Shown here: positions 40,575 to 49,193 of the stretch, piece by piece
Numbering within the stretch: the stretch's first letter is position 1
How the letters are laid out: each line of letters opens with the position of its first letter
NCBI GenBank assembly: GCA_018266395.1
Contig: JAFEAM010000005.1
Coordinates: 74,307-130,087, forward strand
Reading direction: 5' to 3'
From: Bacteroidota bacterium
GTDB lineage: Bacteria > Bacteroidota > Bacteroidia > Cytophagales > Cyclobacteriaceae
Length of the DNA stretch: 55,781 nucleotides
The notes under the pieces: generated by a model
Told to the model about the DNA's origin: nothing
Database searches by the model: none
What the model saw: the letters and a program-made list of their open reading frames with translations, nothing else
Program-made: the position numbers and the translations under genes

Positions 40575-43013
40575 ATGTTTCTCATGGTAAGAACCCTTCG
40601 ACTGTTGGCCAGGCGTTTCGCTAAAACGAGAGTGGTTTCTTCTATTAACGTCTTCGGTCTGGCAATCGCTTTCGCTGGACTTCTACTGATAGCTGAGTAC
40701 ATCAAGAATGAGCTTAGTTTCGATAAGTGGAATCCCAAGATTTCTAACTTATATAGATTAACTCGAAGTTATTGGTCCCTTAACGGGGATCGAAGCATGC
40801 ATCTTGGTCATATCAGTTCGCCCTTTGCACCGAATCTGAAGCAGAGTCTGCCAGAGATTGAATTAATTGGAAGAATTGCACAGTATCAAACAACTCTGTC
40901 AAGGGAGGGTGCAAACAGACAAAACTTTAGCGAGAAAAGTGTGTATATGGTCGATCCTGATGTGCTTGAAATGTTCGATATCAAGTTAGTCCAAGGCAAT
41001 CGTCACAATGCTCTTGAAAAGCCTTTTACAATATTAATTTCAATTCAGGCTGCTCAAAAGCTGTTTGGCAAAACCCAAGTTGTTGGCCAGAAGCTGATAT
41101 TACGCGATGAGTTTCTTGTTGAAATTACAGGAGTTTTTCAGCCACTGCCAGACAACTCACACTGGCATGCAGACTATCTTGTCTCTTTCAGTACGCTCTA
41201 CGACAAGTCTGTTTATGGTAGAGAGTATATTGACAACGATTGGGAGTCAGATTCGTTTGCGACATATTTCATTTCAAATGTTGAGATTGACAAGTCAAGA
41301 TTTGAGAAGAAACTTGATGCTTTCGTTGATTCAAAGTTGATAGAGGTCACACCAAAGGAGTACAAGGTCCCCACGAAATGGACAAGGTTACACGTTCAAA
41401 AGGTTTCGGAAATACACTTGTACTCTAACCTTGATTCTGAGTTTGAACCCAATGGTAAAATGTCAACTATTTATATTGTTGGTACGGTCGGTATTCTGAT
41501 TCTCGCAATGGCAACCTTCAATTTTGTCAACATTTCTGTCTCTATTTATTCGCTGAGAGGGAAGGAGGTGGGGATCCGTAAGCTGCTTGGTTCGTCAAAG
41601 GCCAATCTAGTTTTGCAGTTTTTGCTTGAACCGACTTTGATTTCCTTGCTGTCTCTGGCAATATCATGTCTAATTGTTTTTTTGGCCTCGGGATGGGTGA
41701 AGTCGAATATCTATTCGCCAATATCCAATGCGCTTGTTCTTGATGTCTTACCTTTCGTGGGAACAGCCGCTTTAATAATCGGCTTGACCGCAGGCGTCTA
41801 TCCGGCTGCTCTTTCCGCAGTCGGTAATTCTATAAGAGTTCTTAAGGGTGATCATTTGTTAATGGGAGGGAATCTTGGGCTCCGGAGAATACTTACAACC
41901 CTCCAGTTTTGTTTCACAATTGTTCTTGTCATTCTCACGGTCCACGTAAAGGAACAATTAGAATACCTGAACGTCTCAGATCTCGGTTATAGCCGTTCTG
42001 GAGTGCTAGTAATGCCGAACGACTATGTTTTGAATCAAGGTTCGGAATTCGAGAGCTTTTACAATCAGCTAAAACAAAATAGTCAAATTGAAAACGTTAC
42101 ACGGTCATCACGCGTGCCAACGGAGCGGTTAATTGATATAATGGAAGCGGCTATCGAGAGCGAGGGCACACTTAAGCCTACGAACGTCAGATTGAAATAT
42201 GTTTGCGTCGATGAACACTTCTTCGATACTTACCAGGTGAAATTAGTTGCTGGGAGGAACTTTTCACGAGAAATTCCTTCTGATATTTCTGAGGGTTTTA
42301 TTCTTAACGCTAAGGCCGCTGAGTTGCTGGGCTTTGTTTCACCGGATATGGCACTCAACAAGAAGATCTCGTACGGTGAGATTAGTGGTCGAATTATAGG
42401 CATCGTGGAGGATATTCGATTTGAATCCCTTCACGAGACTGTGAGCCCAACAGCTTTTTTTATATCCAAAAGACCAATTTATGGGAGCATTTCTGTTAGA
42501 ATAATTGGTGACCCCAAGCAAGTTGTTGAGTTTTTAAGAGAAAAGTGGTCGCATCTGGCAACAACATCCCCGTTTGAATACGAATTTCTTGAAGTGAAGT
42601 ATAGCACACTGTACAAAATGGAGGAGATCGAGTATAGCGTACTTGGTTTTTTTAGCTCCATTGCCATTTGTTTATTGACCCTTGGGCTTGTTGCATTTAG
42701 CATTTCCGTTACAGGGCAGAAAATAAAGGAGGTTTCAATAAGAAAAATTCATGGGGCTGAAACATTTGATATAATGTTATTTGTCATCAAGGAACCTGTT
42801 GGATTATTGGTGGTCTCTATAATTATTTCATCAGGTACAGCTTGGTATTTGGTTTCATCTTGGCTGGAAAGTTTCCCTTACCGAATAGCCTTACAACCAC
42901 TGGTCTTCCTGGGGGCGGCAGTTTGTACGGTGATTTTTTCGCTTTTGGTCGTGATAATTCAGGCTTGGAGTGTAATCAGGGTAAACCCTGTCAAAATTCT
43001 CCGATATGATTAA
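40575..43013 (+). CDS. FtsX/MacB-type ABC transporter permease
   Basis: An 812-residue permease with the double-FtsX layout common in Bacteroidota. A membrane helix at about 24-45 is followed by a large periplasmic MacB-PCD domain. The first FtsX block is NFVNISVSIYSLRGKEVGIRKLLGSSK. A second periplasmic domain and a second block (EVSIRKIHGAETFDI ... VNPVKILRYD) follow. The ATPase subunit is not encoded nearby, so it is an orphan in this window. Codon use is visibly more AT-rich than in the flanking genes, which suggests acquisition by transfer. The start could also be the ATG three codons later. Confidence 0.9.
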   Translation: MFLMVRTLRLLARRFAKTRVVSSINVFGLAIAFAGLLLIAEYIKNELSFDKWNPKISNLYRLTRSYWSLNGDRSMHLGHISSPFAPNLKQSLPEIELIGRIAQYQTTLSREGANRQNFSEKSVYMVDPDVLEMFDIKLVQGNRHNALEKPFTILISIQAAQKLFGKTQVVGQKLILRDEFLVEITGVFQPLPDNSHWHADYLVSFSTLYDKSVYGREYIDNDWESDSFATYFISNVEIDKSRFEKKLDAFVDSKLIEVTPKEYKVPTKWTRLHVQKVSEIHLYSNLDSEFEPNGKMSTIYIVGTVGILILAMATFNFVNISVSIYSLRGKEVGIRKLLGSSKANLVLQFLLEPTLISLLSLAISCLIVFLASGWVKSNIYSPISNALVLDVLPFVGTAALIIGLTAGVYPAALSAVGNSIRVLKGDHLLMGGNLGLRRILTTLQFCFTIVLVILTVHVKEQLEYLNVSDLGYSRSGVLVMPNDYVLNQGSEFESFYNQLKQNSQIENVTRSSRVPTERLIDIMEAAIESEGTLKPTNVRLKYVCVDEHFFDTYQVKLVAGRNFSREIPSDISEGFILNAKAAELLGFVSPDMALNKKISYGEISGRIIGIVEDIRFESLHETVSPTAFFISKRPIYGSISVRIIGDPKQVVEFLREKWSHLATTSPFEYEFLEVKYSTLYKMEEIEYSVLGFFSSIAICLLTLGLVAFSISVTGQKIKEVSIRKIHGAETFDIMLFVIKEPVGLLVVSIIISSGTAWYLVSSWLESFPYRIALQPLVFLGAAVCTVIFSLLVVIIQAWSVIRVNPVKILRYD

Positions 43014-43115
43014 AATATTCTATTCTAAGCTAGCTAGTAACCTTTCCTCGGAGGTTAACCTTTAACACCTCGCTGACGATTTTACCTTGAAATTAAATTC
43101 TGCCGATAATTACCC

Positions 43116-44264
43116 CTACCTCGCAATGGCCTCGTGCAGCTTTTCAAGCCATGGCGCGATGCGGTCTTGAATGGGGCTCTCGGTGACAGTACCCACGTTA
43201 ATGGCAACGAAATAGTATACCTCCTTCCCTGGTAAGTAGTACAATTCACACCCTGCGCCAATGCCGCCTCCACTATGCCCCCAAGCCTCCTGACCTGCAA
43301 TGGTGCGGTAAGCTAGGCCAAGGCCGTAACGAGGATTCCCTTTGGCATCCTCCGCCCATTCCTTCATTTCGCTTAACATCTCAGGTGCCAGGAGCTGGCC
43401 ATCCAACAAGCCTCGAAGAAATTGAACTGCATCTGATGGAGTGGCTACAATGCCATCATCGCCGATAAGAGCAGCCACGTTGTTTCTTTGCAAGGTGGTC
43501 ACATTTTCAATCAATCCGTCCGAATGACGGTCCCAATAGGAATCAGTAAGTTCCGGATAGTTGAGATAATTAGGGTCCTGGCGATAGAATGTATGCTCAA
43601 GATTTATAGGCTTGAAGATGTGCTCGGATATCCATGAGGCATGGTCGCCGGTGATGGCATCGGCAATCAAAGCCAGCACCAGGTGATCGGTGTTACGGTA
43701 AGAATATTTGCTTCCAGGTTCAAAATCCAACGGCAGTCCATCTATGAACTTTAGATAATCGACCGGTTGAAAGCGGTAATCCGGATGTTGCAACAGTCGG
43801 CTCACATACAATGGCCTCATGTTATACTCAGGAAGGCCCGACGTGTGGTTCAGCAGCATGCGGATGGTGACCCTTCCGGACGTGGTGAGGTATTTAGCTT
43901 GTTCCTTGGGGAGGTATTCTTCCAAGGGAGAATCAAGGTTGATCTTTTTCTCAGCGACCAGCTGTAGGATGGCCACAGACATTACAGTTTTAGAAACACT
44001 CTGAAGATATTGGAGATGACAGGAAGTCATGGGAGTACGGTCCTCCAATCTTGCATAACCTGCACTTCCCGACCAGGAACCCTGTTTGGTCAGGATACTG
44101 ATGGCAATGCCGGGAATGCCTTGCTTCACCATACTGTCGAGCAAGGCATGGACTTCCATTGATTGCGGAACAATTCCATGGTTGGCAGATGCACATGGAA
44201 ATTGCCGGTTCTGGGCTTTGACGGTTCCAACAACAAGCAGCAGGCAGATTAGAGGATATTTCAT
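43116..44264 (-). CDS. Serine hydrolase (beta-lactamase/DD-peptidase fold)
   Basis: A 382-residue exported serine hydrolase of the beta-lactamase class C/penicillin-binding family. A signal peptide covers about 1-17 (cleavage near VKAQN). The active-site SxxK appears as SVSKTVM, the YxN motif as YSYRNTDH, and the third motif as WGHSGGG. RMLLNHTSGLPEY is typical of the family. Physiological roles range from peptidoglycan or peptide hydrolysis to esterase. It starts 10 bp after the end of the preceding small envelope protein gene, probably in one unit. Confidence 0.9.
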   Translation of the reverse strand: MKYPLICLLLVVGTVKAQNRQFPCASANHGIVPQSMEVHALLDSMVKQGIPGIAISILTKQGSWSGSAGYARLEDRTPMTSCHLQYLQSVSKTVMSVAILQLVAEKKINLDSPLEEYLPKEQAKYLTTSGRVTIRMLLNHTSGLPEYNMRPLYVSRLLQHPDYRFQPVDYLKFIDGLPLDFEPGSKYSYRNTDHLVLALIADAITGDHASWISEHIFKPINLEHTFYRQDPNYLNYPELTDSYWDRHSDGLIENVTTLQRNNVAALIGDDGIVATPSDAVQFLRGLLDGQLLAPEMLSEMKEWAEDAKGNPRYGLGLAYRTIAGQEAWGHSGGGIGAGCELYYLPGKEVYYFVAINVGTVTESPIQDRIAPWLEKLHEAIAR

Positions 44265-44274
44265 TTGAAAAGAG

Positions 44275-44856
44275 TTATTGATGTATTCTAACGCCTGCCT
44301 GAAGGAATGTCGCAGGTACCAGGGGTATGCTTTTGCTGTAGTTGTTCAGTAACATGAACTGGTAGTCGGCAAATGTTGCTGTCGAGTAACGATCACCGTC
44401 TTGTACCCATCCCGCCCCGACGGCAACTGGAATGGTAAGCATCCCTTTCCCTTTCCTTCCGCGAGGCATCCAGACACCATCCTTAAACTCAAATGCCTTC
44501 GAAGGCCTTCTCGAAATCAGGTACCCCAATCCCAGCTTCACTTCCCCGAAACCGTTATTTCCCATTGAGGGTCGCCAGACAGATTGCGTCTGAAGGGTTA
44601 TTCCGTTACCGGTATTCCTGTTCTTGTACCAGATCAACTGGAATTGCTGTACTGCCGTCCCCGGGCCGTTCAGCCTGAACTCCGTGCCTAATCCTATACC
44701 CGGGTTGCCAAACGTGATATCCCTGAAGGGCATGGACAGGGCATTAAACTGAAGGGTAATCATGATAGGAAAGTCCCGGTAGTTGCCAGCCGGATCTGAT
44801 TGTGCCAGGGTGTTACCAAAGATTAAAAGGCAAAGCAGGGTCTGAAGCCATCTCAT
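44275..44856 (-). CDS. Secreted, probably outer-membrane, protein
   Basis: A 193-residue protein with a signal peptide (MRWLQTLLCLLIFGNTLAQ) and mostly beta-strand-like sequence with alternating aromatics. Examples are TVQQ-like strands and FQLIWYKNRNTGNGITLQTQS. A small outer-membrane barrel is plausible, but I recognise no family. It ends 10 bp before the serine hydrolase gene and starts about 106 bp after the LytTR regulator gene, all on the minus strand. Confidence 0.68.
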   Translation of the reverse strand: MRWLQTLLCLLIFGNTLAQSDPAGNYRDFPIMITLQFNALSMPFRDITFGNPGIGLGTEFRLNGPGTAVQQFQLIWYKNRNTGNGITLQTQSVWRPSMGNNGFGEVKLGLGYLISRRPSKAFEFKDGVWMPRGRKGKGMLTIPVAVGAGWVQDGDRYSTATFADYQFMLLNNYSKSIPLVPATFLQAGVRIHQ

Positions 44857-44962
44857 TATTTGTCTGTTTATGACTGCAAGTACGCCATCATTTGCGCAAA
44901 GGATGCCGCAAACGGGCCGCAGTCTGCTGAGATGTATGAATCTGACCGTTGAAATGTGAGGT

Positions 44963-45778
44963 CTAAGGACGAAACCAGGCTCGAAATGCAGCCGCCCGGA
45001 TCCGGCTTACGGTAATCTCAGCTGGGATGGGACCAAATGCCATTACCAAGACCTGCAGCTTCCCGTTGTCGCCGCGGTTGAACCCGCTGACGAGGGCGCG
45101 ATGAAGGATATACTGACGGTTGAACCTGAAAAAGTCGGAGGAAGGCAGTTGTTTTTCCAGTTTGTCAAGGCTCTGTGTCAGGTAGAATTTGCGGCCGTCG
45201 CGATGGCAGGCTACCACATAATCAGCATCCACGCACAAGGCCGCGAGGTCATCAAAAGGAATAATCATTTCCTGCTTGCCCTGGGTTACAATTAATCCGC
45301 CTGCTTTCTTTCTGGACTCCTCTTCACGCGCCCATTCGGACACCTGCCACTGATGGTAGAAATGCCAACCAACGTAAATACCATTGATCACAAGAAACCA
45401 TATCGCGATAATGATCACATCCATGGTGTAGAAGTTGAGCGCAGCGGGCACGCCCTTGACCATCCAGCTGATGGCTTCTGTCGAAATGATGATTACTGCC
45501 AGGCCTGCTATGGTCGTGATTGGTACCTGGATCCCGATTCTTCTGGAGATTCCTGATGAGTATGGAATGCGGTTGTCCAGCCAATTAATGATCGCTCTTA
45601 CAGTCCACCACGCTGCATACCCCTGTAAAGTGTCGATGGTGAACGTCAGCAGAAGGAAGCTATTCCACCTGATGTTGTTGTAGGTGAGATAGTAATTGAT
45701 AGCGCTTATGATTGGAATGACAACCAGGAATATCCTTGTGTCATTCTTGTAGGGCCTGGTTGCTGTGTTCCCGTTCAT
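44963..45778 (-). CDS. Membrane-bound LytTR-type transcription regulator
   Basis: A 271-residue protein with about four membrane helices in the N-terminal half (roughly 17-33, 38-60, 85-107 and 122-145). A C-terminal LytTR DNA-binding domain (about 165-265) contains IPFDDLAALCVDADYVVACHRDGRKFYLTQSLDKLEKQL and FFRFNRQYILHRALV. There is no receiver domain, so the membrane part presumably senses the signal itself. Downstream on the same strand lie a small envelope protein and a serine hydrolase, which may be its targets; this is inference. Confidence 0.87.
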   Translation of the reverse strand: MNGNTATRPYKNDTRIFLVVIPIISAINYYLTYNNIRWNSFLLLTFTIDTLQGYAAWWTVRAIINWLDNRIPYSSGISRRIGIQVPITTIAGLAVIIISTEAISWMVKGVPAALNFYTMDVIIIAIWFLVINGIYVGWHFYHQWQVSEWAREEESRKKAGGLIVTQGKQEMIIPFDDLAALCVDADYVVACHRDGRKFYLTQSLDKLEKQLPSSDFFRFNRQYILHRALVSGFNRGDNGKLQVLVMAFGPIPAEITVSRIRAAAFRAWFRP

Positions 45779-45797
45779 ACTTCCAGGCGGGAGAGGT

Positions 45798-46568
45798 TCA
45801 CCAACGGAGGTGCTTGACCGTCTGGCCGTTGTTGATCAACTGCTTCAGAGAGTCTATTCCGATTTTGAGATGAAGGTCGACATAACTGGAGGTGACCACT
45901 TTGTCGCTGGCTTCGGTTTTCACTCCTTCCGGTACCATTGGTTGGTCAGAAACCAACAACAATGCTCCGGCAGGTATTTCATTATGAAAAGCGGTGGAGA
46001 AGATCGTTGCCGTTTCCATATCGATGGCCATCGCCCTGATCTTGATCAGGTATTGCTTGAACTGCTCATCCCATTCCCAGACCCTGCGGTTGGTTGTGTA
46101 CACCGTGCCCGTCCAATAATCCTGGTTGTAGTCTCGGATGGTGGTAGAGATGGCCTTCTGCAACGCAAAGGCGGGTAAGGCCGGAACTTCAGGGGGGAAG
46201 TAGTCATTGGAAGTACCTTCTCCGCGGATGCCGGCAATGGGCAAAATGAAATCTCCAAGGTCATTCTTCTTTTTGAGCCCGCCGCACTTTCCCAGAAAGA
46301 GGCAGCCCTTCGGCTTGACCGCTGACAGGCAGTCGATAATGGTTGCGGCGTTGGGACTCCCCATGCCAAAGTTGATGATGGTGATTCCTCCGGCATTGGC
46401 GCACCGCATGGCACGGTCAGATCCGGTTACTTCCACATTGTGCCATTCTGCAAATTTCTTCACATAGTTGTCGAAGTTGGTGAGGAGGATGTATTCCCCG
46501 AAAGCTTCCAGTGGAAGTCCGGTGTACCGTGGCAGCCAGTTCTCTACAATTTGTTCTTTCGTTTTCAT
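45798..46568 (-). CDS. amn: AMP nucleosidase
   Basis: A 256-residue AMP nucleosidase of the short Bacteroidota type, which splits AMP into adenine and ribose 5-phosphate. It belongs to the phosphorylase/nucleosidase superfamily. ITIINFGMGSPNAATIIDCL, LFLGKCGGLKKKNDLGDFILP and the ribose-binding AMAIDMETATIFSTAF are clear, with the purine-binding Asp in LLVSDQPMVPEGVKT. It lacks the N-terminal domain of the 480-residue E. coli enzyme. It is divergent from the HsdR-N-like gene (25-bp gap) and precedes the LytTR gene by 19 bp. Confidence 0.92.
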   Translation of the reverse strand: MKTKEQIVENWLPRYTGLPLEAFGEYILLTNFDNYVKKFAEWHNVEVTGSDRAMRCANAGGITIINFGMGSPNAATIIDCLSAVKPKGCLFLGKCGGLKKKNDLGDFILPIAGIRGEGTSNDYFPPEVPALPAFALQKAISTTIRDYNQDYWTGTVYTTNRRVWEWDEQFKQYLIKIRAMAIDMETATIFSTAFHNEIPAGALLLVSDQPMVPEGVKTEASDKVVTSSYVDLHLKIGIDSLKQLINNGQTVKHLRW

Positions 46569-46593
46569 TTACTTTTACGTCTATCCGTGCAAC

Positions 46594-47037
46594 ATGACCC
46601 CCCTCCATCTTCCCGCCGGTGACTTCAAAGTTAAGAAGTCAGAAGGAAAGGTCTGGATTTTTGACGGGATCCGGAAGAAATATGTCGTGCTGACGCCCGA
46701 AGAATGGGTACGTCAACACTTCATTAACTACCTGATTCAGAACCTCCATTACCCAAAGTCCCTTTTCAGGATTGAAGGCAGCCTGACCTACAACACATTG
46801 CAGAAGCGATCGGACATCCTCATATATGACCGTGCGGGAAAGCCATGGATGCTGGTGGAGTGCAAGTCGCCTTCCATCAAGCTGACGCAGAAGGCTTTCA
46901 ACCAGGCCGCGATTTATAATATGACGGTGGGGGCGAAGTATGTGGCTGTCACCAACGGGATGGTTCACTATTGCTTCCTTCCTCCAGCGGGGGGGCACTC
47001 ACCGGTATTTCTTGATGATTTCCCTGTGTTCGGTTAG
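46594..47037 (+). CDS. Stand-alone type I restriction HsdR N-terminal domain protein
   Basis: A 147-residue protein beginning at the ATG at 46594. It carries the HsdR N-terminal nuclease fold: VRQHFINYLIQNLHYPKSLFRIEG, then the D-x-n-(E/Q)xK core as QKRSDILIYDRAGKPWMLVECKSP, where Asp, Glu and Lys would bind metal. No methyltransferase, specificity or helicase gene is nearby. It is therefore not part of an ordinary type I system; such small proteins are frequent in Bacteroidota with unknown role. Confidence 0.85.
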   Translation: MTPLHLPAGDFKVKKSEGKVWIFDGIRKKYVVLTPEEWVRQHFINYLIQNLHYPKSLFRIEGSLTYNTLQKRSDILIYDRAGKPWMLVECKSPSIKLTQKAFNQAAIYNMTVGAKYVAVTNGMVHYCFLPPAGGHSPVFLDDFPVFG

Positions 47038-47109
47038 CCCTGGACTACATCAACGGTCCTGAATAAGCTTCCGGATTTTATTAGCTTTAACTTTTTCAAA
47101 TCTTACCCT

Positions 47110-48762
47110 ATGAAACTGATCCTCAGACTTGCCGCGCTTTGTTACGTCACCATCTTCATCTCATGTTCAAAACCTGCTCCGGTTCAGACAGGTGTTGAGA
47201 AAAGCAAGACGTACGAAGAATTGGAAGCTTTGTTCAAAGAATGGCGTGCCTTTCATGCACCAGTGATGGTGGACAGCATACCCGACTATTCCGCTGCCAG
47301 CATGAAGAAGCAACAGGATGAGTTAAAACAGTGGCAGGCACGTCTGATGAATTTTGACACAACTGGCTGGTCCATTTACCAGCAGGTGGATTGGTATCTG
47401 GTATGGGCAGAGATGAATAGTCTCGATTTTGATCACCGTGTGCGCCAACCGTGGGCTAACGACCCTGGCTACTATGTCTGGTTCTTCACCTCACAGCCTG
47501 ATGTGCCTGAGCGTGAGGGACCCAACGTATATGGGATGATCGAGATGAACTTGTATCCATCTCCTTTGCCTGAGTCTGTTGCAAAGGAAGTGGCTGCCAG
47601 GCTTAGAAAGACAGGTGCGCTGTATAAGCAGGCAAAGGTAAACCTGACCGGCAACGGAAAGGACATGTGGAATCTGGGGATCCGCAGCATAAAAGAACAA
47701 AGTGAAGAACTGGAGGGGTTTGCAAATACTGTTAGTGCACAATATCCTGACCTTGCGGCAGCTGCACGTGAGGCTAAATCGGCGTCAGATGAATTCGCTC
47801 AATGGCTGACAGAGCAGGCTCCATCCAAAACAGGCCCCTCCGGAATCGGCAAGGAGAATTACGACTGGTACCTGAAGAATGTTCATCTCGTGCCGCTTAC
47901 CTGGGAAGGCGAGCGTCTTATTCTGGAAAGAGAATTGTACCGCGCACATAGCGGACTTCGATTGGCGGAGCACAGGAACCGCAAACTGCCTAAACTGCAA
48001 AAGAAGACCGATGCCGAAGCTTACCGGAAAATGCTGACCGACGGCGTGAAAGAATTTCTCGCATTCCTCGAAAAGGATGAGATGATGACGATCAAACCCT
48101 ACATGGAGGCTCCGATGATGGCGCAGATCAGGCCCTTTGTCAAGAACGATGGGATACGCGGATTCTTCGACGAAGTGGATTACAGGGATCCGATGCCCAT
48201 GCGCGCCCACATGTATCACTGGATGGAGAAGGAGAGAGAAAAGGTCGAGCCGGTGCAGAGTTCAATCCGTCGCGTACCCTTGCTTGACAATATTTTTGAC
48301 GGGAGGGCTGAAGGCTTTGCCACAGCGATGGAAGAACTCATCATGAACGAAGGCATGCTGGCCAATCGGCCAAGAGCCACGGAGTTGATCTATATCATGC
48401 TGGCACAACGGTGTGCACGCGGACTAGGAGGTCTTTATCAGCACGCCAATGAAATGAGCTTTGACGAGGCAACGAAGTATGCGTCGAAATGGGTGCCGTG
48501 GGGGCTGATGCCGGCTGATGGAGGAACCATTCAGCACGAAGAGCATTTCTACCTCCAGCAGCCTGCTTATGGCTCGAGCTATGTCGTGGGCAAGGTGCAG
48601 TTGGACCAGCTCATTGCAGAGTATGCACGTCAGCGGGAAGGCAAATTCGAACTTAAAGAGTTTATGGATCGCTTCACAACTTCTGGCATCATCCCGATGT
48701 CATTGCTCTATTGGGAAATGACGGGTGACAAGTCCATGTTGCAAAGAGCCGTTGGAAAGTAG
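47110..48762 (+). CDS. DUF885 family lipoprotein
   Basis: A 550-residue protein with a lipoprotein signal (FISC, C19 as the lipidated Cys). It matches the DUF885 family. The C-terminal ELIYIMLAQRCARGLGGLYQHANEMSFDEATKYASKW and YLQQPAYGSSYVVGKVQLDQLI follow the family's later conserved blocks. At the place where DUF885 metallo-proteins have HEAxPGH, this one reads MRAHMYHWMEKE (H367, H370, E373), so the zinc site is altered. It is probably attached to a periplasmic face of the envelope. It stands alone. Confidence 0.82.
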   Translation: MKLILRLAALCYVTIFISCSKPAPVQTGVEKSKTYEELEALFKEWRAFHAPVMVDSIPDYSAASMKKQQDELKQWQARLMNFDTTGWSIYQQVDWYLVWAEMNSLDFDHRVRQPWANDPGYYVWFFTSQPDVPEREGPNVYGMIEMNLYPSPLPESVAKEVAARLRKTGALYKQAKVNLTGNGKDMWNLGIRSIKEQSEELEGFANTVSAQYPDLAAAAREAKSASDEFAQWLTEQAPSKTGPSGIGKENYDWYLKNVHLVPLTWEGERLILERELYRAHSGLRLAEHRNRKLPKLQKKTDAEAYRKMLTDGVKEFLAFLEKDEMMTIKPYMEAPMMAQIRPFVKNDGIRGFFDEVDYRDPMPMRAHMYHWMEKEREKVEPVQSSIRRVPLLDNIFDGRAEGFATAMEELIMNEGMLANRPRATELIYIMLAQRCARGLGGLYQHANEMSFDEATKYASKWVPWGLMPADGGTIQHEEHFYLQQPAYGSSYVVGKVQLDQLIAEYARQREGKFELKEFMDRFTTSGIIPMSLLYWEMTGDKSMLQRAVGK

Positions 48763-48789
48763 CGGCGGTAAAGACATCGGACGCATCTA

Positions 48790-49191
48790 TTAAGGTTGCG
48801 CATTGGGCTCGATGAGGTCCCATAGATTGCCATACAGATCGGCAAACACTGCGACCTTTCCATAGGGTTCCTCGACTGGCCCCCTCACAATGCGGATGCC
48901 ATTTTCCTGAAGCCGTTGAAAGTCTTCATGGAAGTTATCGGTGTGGAGAAACAGAAATACCCTCCCGCCGGTTTGATTGCCAATGCGACTGGTTTGTTCA
49001 GGACCTACGCCCTTTGCAAGGAGTACTTTGCAACTTCCTGGACCAGGAGGTGTCACCACCACCCACCGTTTGCTTTCACTCAGGATGGTATCCTCTAACA
49101 ATACGAACCCCAGTTTTTCGGTATAAAAGCGAATCGCCCTGTCGTAATCATCTACGACCAGGGCGATTTGCACTAGTTTCTGATTGCTCAT
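48790..49191 (-). CDS. VOC (glyoxalase/bleomycin resistance) family protein
   Basis: A 133-residue vicinal-oxygen-chelate fold protein. The opening KLVQIALVVDDYDRAIRFYTEKLGF is characteristic, with ESKRWVVVTPPG in the middle and PYGKVAVFADLYGNLWDLIEP at the end. Usual metal-binding positions hold Gln and Glu, but the substrate cannot be deduced. It starts 2 bp after the alanine dehydrogenase stop on the same strand and is probably cotranscribed. Confidence 0.88.
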   Translation of the reverse strand: MSNQKLVQIALVVDDYDRAIRFYTEKLGFVLLEDTILSESKRWVVVTPPGPGSCKVLLAKGVGPEQTSRIGNQTGGRVFLFLHTDNFHEDFQRLQENGIRIVRGPVEEPYGKVAVFADLYGNLWDLIEPNAQP

Positions 49192-49193
49192 TT

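Noticed and set aside
46594..47037. Type I restriction-modification system
   Set aside because: Only an HsdR N-terminal-like domain is present, and no HsdM, HsdS or helicase domain is encoded nearby.
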